From: Caryophanales bacterium
Lineage (GTDB): Bacteria; Bacillota; Bacilli; Bacillales; Bacillaceae_J
Assembly (NCBI GenBank): GCA_012840465.1
Contig: DULJ01000067.1
Coordinates: forward strand, 101,957-165,956
Direction: 5' to 3'
DNA length: 64,000 nucleotides
Part shown: piece after piece, positions 8,535 to 15,889 of the stretch
How positions within the stretch are numbered: position 1 is the first letter of the stretch
How the letters are laid out: each line of letters starts with the position of its first letter
Translations under genes and position numbers: made by a program
Notes under the pieces: generated by a model
What the model saw: only the letters and a program-made list of their open reading frames with translations
What the model was told of the DNA's origin: nothing
The model's database searches: none

Positions 8535-9416
8535 GTGCTTGAAAATCTATCTATTTTTGGGTTTAGAGCTTTGTGGAGTCCTTTGTTTTTCCTTTGGTTA
8601 GCTGGTATTGCTGTTCTGTATTTTATGTTTGTTAAAAATCCTACAAATAAACAAAGAATATTGTTCATAACTTCACTTGTCTCGCTATATATTATAAAAG
8701 GAAGCCCTATTGATTTACTTGGACATTTAAATTTTAGTATTCACATGGTGCAAATGTCGGTTCTATATTTAATCCTACCGCCGTTATTTTTGCTTTCTAT
8801 TCCGAGTGGGTATTATCGTAAGTTATTGTCAATGAAGGCGTTTAGCCGTCCGTTCTTATTTTTAACAAAACCATTATTTGCCGTTCTTTTATTTAACGGT
8901 GTTTTCTCCATTTATCATTATCCGTTTATTTTTGATGGGATTAAAACAAATACAATCCTTCATGGAAGTGTAACTATTTTCATTTTTATTACAGCTATGA
9001 TTATGTGGTGGCCACTAGTATGTCCATTACCTGAATATCGAAAATTAAGCGGCCTGCAAAAGTTAGCCTATATTTTTGCCGATGGTATGCTGCTAACTCC
9101 AGCATGTGCATTAATCATCTTTTCAGGCGTACCAATATATGAAACATATACTAATCCTGCTGCTTGGGCTCAAGCCTTGGAATTATGTGTTCCGGCAAGT
9201 ATGCTTGCCAATATTGATATAAACAGTGTGCAAATGTTTTCCTGGCTGTCACCGTATGATGATCAACAGCTTGGTGGGGTAATTATGAAAATTATGCAAG
9301 AGATCTCTTATGGAACGACCCTTGGCTATGTATTCTATCAATGGGTACGCGAAGAAAAACAAAAAGAACAGCAGCAACAAACGGCTGTATTACCTTCTCC
9401 ACAACCATTAAAATAA
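8535..9416 (+). CDS. ctaG: Cytochrome c oxidase assembly protein CtaG
   Basis: Multi-pass membrane protein of the CtaG/caa3_CtaG family needed to make active caa3 oxidase; it is not the copper chaperone of the same name in proteobacteria. The track starts at TTG 8511, but GAGGTGAA at 8523-8530 precedes GTG 8535, giving MLENLSIFGFRALWSP, close to the B. subtilis N-terminus; 293 aa. Seven hydrophobic segments. The His/Met-containing hydrophobic stretch near HLNFSIHMVQM and the C-terminal charged tail are typical. Confidence 0.94.
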   Translation: MLENLSIFGFRALWSPLFFLWLAGIAVLYFMFVKNPTNKQRILFITSLVSLYIIKGSPIDLLGHLNFSIHMVQMSVLYLILPPLFLLSIPSGYYRKLLSMKAFSRPFLFLTKPLFAVLLFNGVFSIYHYPFIFDGIKTNTILHGSVTIFIFITAMIMWWPLVCPLPEYRKLSGLQKLAYIFADGMLLTPACALIIFSGVPIYETYTNPAAWAQALELCVPASMLANIDINSVQMFSWLSPYDDQQLGGVIMKIMQEISYGTTLGYVFYQWVREEKQKEQQQQTAVLPSPQPLK

Positions 9417-9446
9417 AAGAAGACTGGTACAAAGGAGATGTTGATT

Positions 9447-9947
9447 TTGGCTCAAATTTTTACAGACCGGTTACTCTTAATGGAGTGTCCGTTAGATTTG
9501 GCAAAATCAATCATTTTAAACCGTAAGCAATTGGAGGAACGGTCGCCTATTTTTATACCCTTGGATTGGCCGTCGATCCAGTTGAAAAGTATTTTTCCTT
9601 ATTATATCGAAATGCTTGAAAATTCACCTTTGACGAACGATCTGAAAATATGGTTGATCATTGATGCCTACGAAAAAAAGTTGATTGGTTCAATAAGACT
9701 TACATGTTCTTTAGATGATCCTAAAACCACCGATATTGGGTACGAAATCATTGCTTCCTCTCGTAATCAAGGGTTTGGTTATGAAGCTGTTCAGGCTGTT
9801 GTAGAGTGGTTATTGAAAAGTAAAAAGGGGACAAAAATAACGGCAGAATGCGACCAAACGAATACGGCCTCAATCAGAATCCTCGAGAAGCTTGGAATGC
9901 GCTGTATAGCGAAGGAAGCACCGTTTTTGAGATGGGAGTTACATTGA
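9447..9947 (+). CDS. GNAT-family N-acetyltransferase (RimJ/RimL-like)
   Basis: GNAT acyltransferase of unknown substrate. The family hallmark is an N-terminal TDRLLLMEC strand and an acetyl-CoA loop near SSRNQGFGYEAVQAVVEWL; the C-terminal part has TNTASIRILEKLGM as in RimJ-type enzymes. The track ATG (9438) abuts the Shine-Dalgarno AAAGGAG directly, so TTG 9447, nine bases downstream, is the better start (166 aa). It has no counterpart between ctaG and ylbA in B. subtilis and is followed by an Asp23-family gene. Confidence 0.85.
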   Translation: MAQIFTDRLLLMECPLDLAKSIILNRKQLEERSPIFIPLDWPSIQLKSIFPYYIEMLENSPLTNDLKIWLIIDAYEKKLIGSIRLTCSLDDPKTTDIGYEIIASSRNQGFGYEAVQAVVEWLLKSKKGTKITAECDQTNTASIRILEKLGMRCIAKEAPFLRWELH

Positions 9948-9986
9948 ATATCATCAAAGGTAGTATCAATTAATGGGGGAATGAAA

Positions 9987-10343
9987 ATGATTAAGAAAGT
10001 GCTGGAAAGGGGAACTTTAAACATTTCAGAGGATGTTTTTGCGATTATATCATCCATCGTCATAGACGAAATGGAGGGAATCGCTAGCACTGTTTCCGAT
10101 TTTAAAGATGATTTTATCCGGGTTGTGAATAAAAAGGGAAACCAACGAGGAATTAGCATTAATCAAAGCGACGAAGAACTATTAATTGATGTAAAAGTTT
10201 CTGTCTACCTTGAAGAAAATATTTGTGATATATGCATTGAACTCCAAAAAAGAATTATTGATGAAATTAAAATAATGACTGGCATTGAGGTCAGCAGTGT
10301 AAACATAATGATTGATTCAATTCGGATGAAAGAAGAAAAATAA
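9987..10343 (+). CDS. Asp23/Gls24 family envelope-stress-type protein
   Basis: 118 residues if started at ATG 9987 (GGGGGA at 9975-9980 gives proper spacing; the track ATG at 9981 would abut it). The segment GTLNISEDVFAIISSIVIDEMEGIASTV is the usual Asp23/Gls24 (DUF322) N-terminal pattern, followed by VDVKVSVYLEENICD-like strands and EVSSVNIMIDSI. Family members are small cytoplasmic or membrane-associated proteins tied to cell-envelope stress or lipid metabolism. The gene ends at a bidirectional terminator facing ylbA. Confidence 0.75.
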   Translation: MIKKVLERGTLNISEDVFAIISSIVIDEMEGIASTVSDFKDDFIRVVNKKGNQRGISINQSDEELLIDVKVSVYLEENICDICIELQKRIIDEIKIMTGIEVSSVNIMIDSIRMKEEK

Positions 10344-10344
10344 C

Positions 10345-10379
10345 AAAGACGCATGGGGTTTTTCCTCATGCGTCTTTTT
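10345..10379. terminator. Bidirectional terminator between Asp23-like gene and ylbA
   Basis: Perfect arms AAAGACGCATG / CATGCGTCTTT with a GGGGTTTTTCCT loop; A-run on the left and T-run on the right. It lies between two convergent genes. Confidence 0.85.
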
Positions 10380-10386
10380 GCTACTT

Positions 10387-10752
10387 TTATTTAGCAAGTT
10401 CCACTAATTGCTTGTTTACAGCTTCTAGAATTGATTTTGACTTTTCTGTTACATTATTTGGTATTACTTCATCCTCACCATATTCAACACCATGTGGGTA
10501 ATAATGTTTACCAAGGATGGGTGTTAAAAGCTTGATTTTAGCATGATTAGAATCAACATTCCCTTCTACTGCATACCCTTGAACACGTAAATAAAATACT
10601 TCTTTTGTATCTAATTGTTCAAATTTACGGTCAAATGAAACACGTTCATAATCCCATTGTTCTCTAGATAATAATTGATATTCACCTAGTACTCTGCGAA
10701 GCAGTGAAATATCATATACTTTATCATCTAACCCCGTTCCTTCAAATCTCAC
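10387..10752 (-). CDS. ylbA: YugN-like family protein (YlbA)
   Basis: 121-residue soluble protein with the YugN-family pattern (an N-terminal MRFEGTGLDDK strand, then REQWDYERVSFDRKFE). Function unknown. GTG start with AGGAGGG eight bases upstream on the minus strand. Its position after ctaG and before the CBS gene corresponds to B. subtilis ylbA, which is the basis of the symbol. Confidence 0.75.
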   Translation of the reverse strand: MRFEGTGLDDKVYDISLLRRVLGEYQLLSREQWDYERVSFDRKFEQLDTKEVFYLRVQGYAVEGNVDSNHAKIKLLTPILGKHYYPHGVEYGEDEVIPNNVTEKSKSILEAVNKQLVELAK

Positions 10753-10927
10753 TATGTATCCCTCCTAAATTTCAAAACACTCTAAATCTATAATAGAAGA
10801 AAAGCGTTTAAGATGCAATAAAGACTCGAAAAAAGTTATTTTTGAAAAAATTTTGTATGAGAAATTTATACTATTTTGATCACAATATAAATGTCAAAGT
10901 AATTTTTTTATGAAAGGAGTTTTTCAC

Positions 10928-11545
10928 CTGAAAAAAGTTATTGTTTCCATGTTGTTTTTTGTAATGCTCGGAGCAGGAGCCGCTATCGGGAATGCACAAA
11001 CGCAAACCTATATGGTTCAACCAGGTGATACCATGTGGAAAATTGCTGTACGGTATCAAATTGGTTTAAGTGAATTGATTCAGGCAAACCCGCAAATTAA
11101 AAATCCGGCATTGATTTATCCAAATCAAAGATTGACTATCCCAACCGTTAATGGCGAAAAAAGTATTGAAACAGAGGTTATTCGATTAACAAACCAACAA
11201 AGAGCTAAATATGGGCTCCCAGCTTTAGTAGCTGATTGGGAACTATCAAGAGTGGCACGTTATAAATCCATTGATATGAGGGATAAGAATTATTTTAGCC
11301 ATACGTCACCAACTTATGGGTCACCATTTACGATGATGAAAAACTTTGGTATTCGATATTCAGCAGCAGCAGAAAATATTGCAGCGGGTCAAGCCTCACC
11401 ACAAGAAGTTGTAAACTCTTGGATGAATAGCCCAGGACATCGCCAAAATATTCTAGATTCAAGAATGACCCACATTGGGGTTGGTTATACTAACGGTGGT
11501 GGGTCATACCGTCACTATTGGACACAGATGTTTATTAAAAAATAA
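10928..11545 (+). CDS. Secreted LysM plus CAP (SCP-like) domain protein
   Basis: Signal peptide (KKVIVSMLFFVMLGAGAAIGNA), one LysM peptidoglycan-binding domain (TYMVQPGDTMWKIAVRY...IYPNQRLTIP, about residues 28-75), then a CAP/SCP domain with HTSPTYG, AAENIA and HRQNILD motifs, resembling B. subtilis YkwD and SafA-linked coat proteins. The strong site AAAGGAG at 10913-10919 lies inside the track ORF, after its ATG (10910); the correctly spaced codon is CTG 10928, so a CTG start (205 aa) is proposed, with ATG 10910 the alternative. Function inferred as cell-wall or spore associated; catalytic role unknown. Confidence 0.82.
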   Translation: MKKVIVSMLFFVMLGAGAAIGNAQTQTYMVQPGDTMWKIAVRYQIGLSELIQANPQIKNPALIYPNQRLTIPTVNGEKSIETEVIRLTNQQRAKYGLPALVADWELSRVARYKSIDMRDKNYFSHTSPTYGSPFTMMKNFGIRYSAAAENIAAGQASPQEVVNSWMNSPGHRQNILDSRMTHIGVGYTNGGGSYRHYWTQMFIKK

Positions 11546-11562
11546 TCTTTGGAGGGACCGAT

Positions 11563-11985
11563 ATGAAAAGTGTTCGCGATGTAATGTCAACAAATGTTGA
11601 GTATTGTACACCAGTGGATAATGCATTTGAAGTAGCGACAAAAATGAAGGATTTAAATGTTGGCGCTATTCCAATTGTAGAAAATGGGAATTTATTAGGG
11701 ATGATTACGGACAGGGATATAGTAATTAGGGGAATTGCGGAAAAACGTTCTGGTTCGGATGCCGTAACCGATCTTATGAGCCAAGAATTAATCACTGTTT
11801 CCCCGGTTTCCTCTGTTCATGAAGCAGCACAAATCATGGCAGAAAAACAAATCCGTCGTCTTCCTGTAGTCGAAAATGGTCAGTTAGTAGGAATTGTGTC
11901 ACTAGGTGACCTTGCGGTTGAAAATGATTCAGACCAAAAAGCAGGCTATGCTCTTAGTGAAATATCCGAACCACCACAGATGTAA
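11563..11985 (+). CDS. ylbB: CBS-domain pair protein YlbB
   Basis: 140 residues made of two tandem CBS motifs (about 5-60 and 70-125: VRDVMSTNVEYCTP...GMITDRDIVIRG and VTDLMSQELITVSP...GIVSLGDLA). Such stand-alone pairs form adenosyl-ligand-binding Bateman modules; the target is unknown. Start ATG after TTGGAGGGACC. It lies between two CAP-domain genes and ends at a strong terminator. Confidence 0.88.
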   Translation: MKSVRDVMSTNVEYCTPVDNAFEVATKMKDLNVGAIPIVENGNLLGMITDRDIVIRGIAEKRSGSDAVTDLMSQELITVSPVSSVHEAAQIMAEKQIRRLPVVENGQLVGIVSLGDLAVENDSDQKAGYALSEISEPPQM

Positions 11986-11999
11986 GATATAAAAAAGCG

Positions 12000-12037
12000 G
12001 AGGTACCTTCTTAGGAAGGTACCTCTTATTTTTTTTA
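12000..12037 (+). terminator. Terminator after ylbB
   Basis: Perfect 11-bp arms GAGGTACCTTC / GAAGGTACCTC with a 4-base loop, then a T-rich tail. Confidence 0.9.
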
Positions 12038-12101
12038 GGAATAAAATTAAATCCCATCTATATAATGGTATAGAAAGTAAGGACAAGCAGGGGGGCTTTT
12101 T

Positions 12102-13145
12102 ATGGGGAAAAACATCCTTTCTTTTTTTATACTAGTAACATTAGTGTCCGTATTAGCTATTATCTACGTTCAATTACCTGGTGCAACATTCCAAACGACT
12201 TCTACCAAATTGATGATTCCTGAAATGGTAGAGAAAGAAACAGAGTCGCCATTTCCGAAGGAAACAAGGAAGATGTACGAGTTAATTGGAAAGGATAGGG
12301 AAGAAGTAATTAAATTACTTGGACAACCACGAAGAATAGATGCATCTGAGTATGATTATGATTGGTGGATCTACAATGAATCTATCACTAATTATTGCCA
12401 AATAGGAATCGAAAATGACAAAGTAGTCACCGTCTATGTAATGGGTGAAAACAATGAAATTGCTCCCTTTCATATTGGCCAAACCCGAAATACCCTCGAA
12501 ACAATAGTTGATCTATCAGATAAAGTAGCCTTGGAAGTTGATAAAAATTTATATCAATTTGAATTAACGAAAGAAGAAGTAGATACTGTTCCGCTAATCC
12601 AATATAAAAATATTTGGGCACAAATCTATATTGATAAGTTTAGTGGCACGATTTCAAGTATAAGGTTCCTTGATGCGGAAACTTTAGTTAAAATTAGACC
12701 GTATGAGCTTGTATATCGAGGTAATTTAATTTCTGCAAAGGAAATTGCTTCTAAAAGGTGGTATGAAATTGAAAAGGGGAAGGCTTTGCAGATATTAGAT
12801 ATGACGAATGTATTAAGAGAACGTAATGGGTTAAGCGCTGTGAATTGGGATGAATCCGCAGCTGTCGTTGCCTATGACCACTCAAGGGAAATGTTTGAAG
12901 AAAAGTATTTTTCGCATAATTCACCTACTTATGGGGATTTAGCCGATCGTTTGGTAAACGGTGGTGTTGATTTCAGAGTGGCGGGAGAGAATATAGCCGC
13001 ACGTTATGTTGATGCCATCTCAGCGGTAGAAGGATGGTTGAATAGTGAAGGGCATCGTACAACCCTTTTAAATAAGGAATTTACCCACTTAGGGGTTGGT
13101 GTGTATGAAAAGTACTATACTCAAAATTTTATAAAGGCATGGTAA
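12102..13145 (+). CDS. ylbC: CAP-domain protein YlbC with CAP-associated N-terminal domain
   Basis: 347 residues: an N-terminal membrane anchor or signal segment (ILSFFILVTLVSVLAIIYV), a middle CAP-associated domain (about 55-210) starting LIGKDREEVIKLLGQP, and a C-terminal CAP/SCP domain (HNSPTYGDLADRL, AGENIAA, GHRTTLLNKEFTHLGVGVY). Domain layout and position match B. subtilis YlbC. CAP proteins of bacilli are extracytoplasmic; biochemical role unknown. Start ATG after AGGGGGG. Confidence 0.9.
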   Translation: MGKNILSFFILVTLVSVLAIIYVQLPGATFQTTSTKLMIPEMVEKETESPFPKETRKMYELIGKDREEVIKLLGQPRRIDASEYDYDWWIYNESITNYCQIGIENDKVVTVYVMGENNEIAPFHIGQTRNTLETIVDLSDKVALEVDKNLYQFELTKEEVDTVPLIQYKNIWAQIYIDKFSGTISSIRFLDAETLVKIRPYELVYRGNLISAKEIASKRWYEIEKGKALQILDMTNVLRERNGLSAVNWDESAAVVAYDHSREMFEEKYFSHNSPTYGDLADRLVNGGVDFRVAGENIAARYVDAISAVEGWLNSEGHRTTLLNKEFTHLGVGVYEKYYTQNFIKAW

Positions 13146-13217
13146 AATGGGCGGACATTTGAGCGTAGATGTTAATAACCTATAGTAGGCCAAATATGTA
13201 ATTTATGCCAAGGCATA

Positions 13218-13261
13218 TCTGATACTATAAAGTATAAAAATTTATGGATTATAGTATCAGA
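13218..13261. repeat. 13-bp perfect inverted repeat upstream of ylbD
   Basis: TCTGATACTATAA at 13218-13230 is matched exactly in reverse complement at 13249-13261 with an 18-base AT-rich loop. There is no T-tail, so it is not a standard terminator. It lies about 67 bases before the ylbD start and could be an operator or leader hairpin. Confidence 0.7.
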
Positions 13262-13327
13262 AAAGACATCGCAAGTTGCCATTATCGGCAAATTACGTGT
13301 TTTTCTAATAATATTGAGGTGAATATT

Positions 13328-13753
13328 ATGGGGAAGCTACATCCGAAAGTTGCTGAATTTAAGAAGTTTGTAGAACGTCATCCTGGAATAGTGAAAGAAG
13401 TCCGTTCAAAAGAGAAAGGCTGGCAGGAGATTTTCGAAGATTGGTATATGTTTGGAGAAGAGGATTCGATGTGGGAAAAGTATAGATCTGGTTTTGAAAA
13501 TGGAAGCGAAATAGCAACTAAAAAGGACAACCCAAAAAAGGATTCTGACTTCATGGGCCAGATTTTATCAATTGTTAAAAATATCGATATGAATGAAATG
13601 CAAAAGCATATTAGTAATGTAAGTGGGGCCATTGCGAACGTCCAACAAATCATTGAACAATTCCAAGGTTTTAAACAAAACAACACAAATAATAATCCAC
13701 GAATGAACGGTCCAAGAAATTCTCGTCAGCCTTTTCACTATAATAAGGATTAA
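13328..13753 (+). CDS. ylbD: YlbD family spore-coat-type protein
   Basis: 141 residues from ATG 13328, which follows GAGGTGAATATT; the longer track ORF (from 13244) runs through the upstream hairpin and has no ribosome site. The N-terminal part has HPKVAEFKKFVERHPGIVKEVR; the C-terminal third is Asn/Gln-rich (GFKQNNTNNNPRMNGPRNSRQ). It corresponds by position and sequence to B. subtilis YlbD, which is annotated as a putative coat protein. Short spacing to ylbE suggests co-transcription. Confidence 0.8.
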   Translation: MGKLHPKVAEFKKFVERHPGIVKEVRSKEKGWQEIFEDWYMFGEEDSMWEKYRSGFENGSEIATKKDNPKKDSDFMGQILSIVKNIDMNEMQKHISNVSGAIANVQQIIEQFQGFKQNNTNNNPRMNGPRNSRQPFHYNKD

Positions 13754-13776
13754 ATCTGTCTGGAGTTGTTTGAAAA

Positions 13777-14016
13777 ATGCGCCGCGAAATCCAATCTTAT
13801 TTACAAAGTAGACCTGATATGCTCATGTTTGTCCGTGAAAGTCCAGGATGGTATCGTAAGTTATCAAGAAGCCCTGAAAAGGTATTTGAAATCGAACAGG
13901 AAGCAAAAATTTTTTATGGCAGAACTTTCCCGCAAAGAATGGATCGGCTAAATGAAAGTATCCAATTTGCCAACATGCTGCTTGGTATGATGAATGTGAT
14001 GGGCAATAATAATTAA
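13777..14016 (+). CDS. ylbE: YlbE-like family protein
   Basis: 79-residue protein matching the YlbE-like family (MRREIQSYLQSRPDMLMFVRESPGWYRKLSR). Function unknown. It has the same position as in B. subtilis, directly after ylbD. A GGAG about 12 bases upstream acts as ribosome site. Ends at a compact terminator. Confidence 0.85.
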   Translation: MRREIQSYLQSRPDMLMFVRESPGWYRKLSRSPEKVFEIEQEAKIFYGRTFPQRMDRLNESIQFANMLLGMMNVMGNNN

Positions 14017-14026
14017 AACATAAATT

Positions 14027-14047
14027 GGGCCAAGGGCCCTTTTTTTA
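14027..14047 (+). terminator. Terminator after ylbE
   Basis: GGGCC-AAG-GGCCC hairpin directly followed by seven T residues. Confidence 0.75.
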
Positions 14048-14126
14048 TTTGTCCGTTTAAGATTAATTTCGGCTATCGAAGACAACAATAAGATAAAGAA
14101 ATAAACATTTAAAGGTGGGATCTGCT

Positions 14127-14480
14127 GTGAAAAAAGTAATACTTGTCATCACCTCTTTGATTTTCTTTATGATGGTCAATCCGGCAATCGCTTCAAATAT
14201 AAATCCTATGTCCGTTAAGCATCAAGTGAAGGGTAAGGACATTTACGTGGAATGTGTAATTTCCGATTTTACTTTCTCAAAAAGGGACCATAAAAAAATT
14301 AATAAAAATGGATTCGGTTACCTTCAACTATATTTAAATAATCAAAAAATCGATAATATTTATACGGCAGCATTTATTGTTAAAGGCTTGCCAGCAGGGA
14401 AGCATCAAATCAAACTGGAACTCGTTCATAATGATGGGACCCCCTATAATATACAGAAGGAATTTGATGTAACAATATAG
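14127..14480 (+). CDS. Small secreted protein of unknown function
   Basis: 117 residues from GTG 14127 (AAAGGTGGGA upstream). Clear signal peptide (KKVILVITSLIFFMMVNPAIA), then a mature domain of about 95 residues with alternating beta-strand-like segments (HQVKGKDIYVECVISDF, FGYLQLYLNN, AGKHQIKLELVHNDG), suggesting an immunoglobulin-like beta sandwich. The LPAGKHQIKLELVHNDG pattern is common in such extracellular folds. I know of no B. subtilis gene at this position. Not recognised further. Confidence 0.65.
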   Translation: MKKVILVITSLIFFMMVNPAIASNINPMSVKHQVKGKDIYVECVISDFTFSKRDHKKINKNGFGYLQLYLNNQKIDNIYTAAFIVKGLPAGKHQIKLELVHNDGTPYNIQKEFDVTI

Positions 14481-14517
14481 CTTTCATGGTATGATTATGT
14501 TGGAGGTGCTCAAAAAG

Positions 14518-14955
14518 GTGTTAGCAACAGAAGAAAGAATGAACATACTCGGTATTACGGATGAGTTGTCTGAAATGATTCTTAAATCTGATGTAGTCGA
14601 TCATTATTATCAGCGTTTATATAAATTGAGACAAGATGAAAAGGCAAGGAACTTAATCCAAGCTTTTACGAAGCAAAAGGAAATATATGAAGAAGTTCAT
14701 CGAATTGGAAAATACCACCCGGATTATTTAAAGGTGATCAAAGAAACAAGAGAATTAAAAAGGGACATGGACCTATTAGAATCTGTATATGAATTTAAAA
14801 AGGCCGAAAATGCATTGCAAAGTCTTTTGGATGAAATTAGTGTATTAATCGGTCATTCTGTGTCTCGGCAAATAAAAGTACCGACAGGCGAACCATTTTT
14901 CGAGTCGGCTTCAGGCTGTAGTGGCTGTAGCGGTGGAGGCCATAGCTGTGGTTAA
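14518..14955 (+). CDS. ylbF: YlbF/RicF regulator
   Basis: Member of the RicAFT (Y-) complex, which binds Fe-S clusters and modulates RNase Y-dependent RNA processing, competence, biofilm and sporulation in B. subtilis. 145 residues from GTG 14518, placed 10 bases after GGAGGT; the track start 14491 lies before this site. Helical body with [22 protein letters not shown], then KVPTGEPFF and a Cys-rich C-terminal tail ([12 protein letters not shown]), the expected cluster-binding end. Followed by ylbG. Confidence 0.92.
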   Translation: MLATEERMNILGITDELSEMILKSDVVDHYYQRLYKLRQDEKARNLIQAFTKQKEIYEEVHRIGKYHPDYLKVIKETRELKRDMDLLESVYEFKKAENALQSLLDEISVLIGHSVSRQIKVPTGEPFFESASGCSGCSGGGHSCG

Positions 14956-15032
14956 ATATGTTAGACTTGCAAAAGAATAGATTATCATGCTACTCTGACA
15001 ATGCGAGCGTTTTGATTAAAGGAGATTTAATT

Positions 15033-15311
15033 ATGAACTTTGGAAATCGACAAGGAATAATAGTTTGGGTACATTCATTAAAACAAGTTAAGCAATTAAA
15101 ACGTTATGGAAATATCCATTATGTTTCTAAAAAGCTTAAATATATCGTGATCTATATGGATATGGAGCTAGTGGAAGATGCAGTTGATAAGATTAAATCC
15201 TTGTCGTTTGTAAAAAAAGTGGATCTTTCCTACAAACCTTTTTTGAAAACTGAATTTGAAAACTCTAAGCCTGATAAGGCAAAAGAGTATGATTATAAAA
15301 TTGGAATTTAA
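15033..15311 (+). CDS. ylbG: YlbG family protein (DUF2129)
   Basis: 92 residues from ATG 15033, well placed after AAAGGAG; the longer track ORF has no support. The [22 protein letters not shown] start and the KKVDLSYKP region match DUF2129/YlbG. Function unknown. Follows ylbF as in B. subtilis; ends at a bidirectional terminator. Confidence 0.9.
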   Translation: MNFGNRQGIIVWVHSLKQVKQLKRYGNIHYVSKKLKYIVIYMDMELVEDAVDKIKSLSFVKKVDLSYKPFLKTEFENSKPDKAKEYDYKIGI

Positions 15312-15317
15312 CTTATA

Positions 15318-15354
15318 ACTAAAAGGGCTAACTCAAAGAGTTAGCCCTTTTAGT
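15318..15354. terminator. Bidirectional terminator between ylbG and the convergent gene
   Basis: Perfect 16-bp arms ACTAAAAGGGCTAACT / AGTTAGCCCTTTTAGT with a 5-base loop. Ends exactly at the stop codon of the minus-strand gene. Confidence 0.9.
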
Positions 15355-15744
15355 TTAGTGCATTGGCGGGATAAAACGATTCATTCTTAGAATGCCAATT
15401 AAATGCTGATAATAAATATCTGTTTCAGCAAAAGTTGTTGAAGGTTTTACCTCAAATGAAATAATTTCTTTCCCCAGCTCCTCGGCTAATTGCTTAAATA
15501 AATCAAAGCGTTTATTTGGCTTTTTTTCTGGATTGGGGATTCCTTCTCTACAGATATAAATTGGTTGAAAATCGCCTGTTGTTGTTGGATTTAAAACAAC
15601 AGCCAAAGAAGTAACATCCCTTTCGTTGATTTTCGTATGAAATGCCATTAAATGAATAAGTCTATGTTTGTTTGTTCTGGCAATTTCCAGCAGTTCATAT
15701 AGGTCAGAATATCCTTGTCCAAGTTCGATAAATCGCTGAATCAT
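15355..15744 (-). CDS. Conserved Bacillaceae protein of unknown function
   Basis: 129 residues from ATG 15744, which has AAAGGAG eight bases upstream on the minus strand; the track start (15762) adds MKGALI without support. Soluble alpha/beta protein with MIQRFIELGQGYSDLYELLEI and a middle SLAVVLNPTTTGDFQPIYICREG. I believe it belongs to a small Bacillaceae family sometimes mislabelled methylthioribose kinase; no kinase motifs are visible. It is not in this position in B. subtilis. Confidence 0.7.
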   Translation of the reverse strand: MIQRFIELGQGYSDLYELLEIARTNKHRLIHLMAFHTKINERDVTSLAVVLNPTTTGDFQPIYICREGIPNPEKKPNKRFDLFKQLAEELGKEIISFEVKPSTTFAETDIYYQHLIGILRMNRFIPPMH

Positions 15745-15889
15745 AATTAGGGCTCCTTTCAATATGAATCAAGTTTCACTTTACCAATTGATTGAAAAAA
15801 CGTCAAAATTTTTTTCATATTCGTATATAAAATACCTCTTATTTTTGGTATCGTAATAAAGAGTCGTAAGCTACGGTCTGGGGGTATGT

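Noticed and set aside
9791-10159. 122-codon minus-strand ORF
   Set aside because: Antisense to the GNAT and Asp23-like genes, which have recognisable families.
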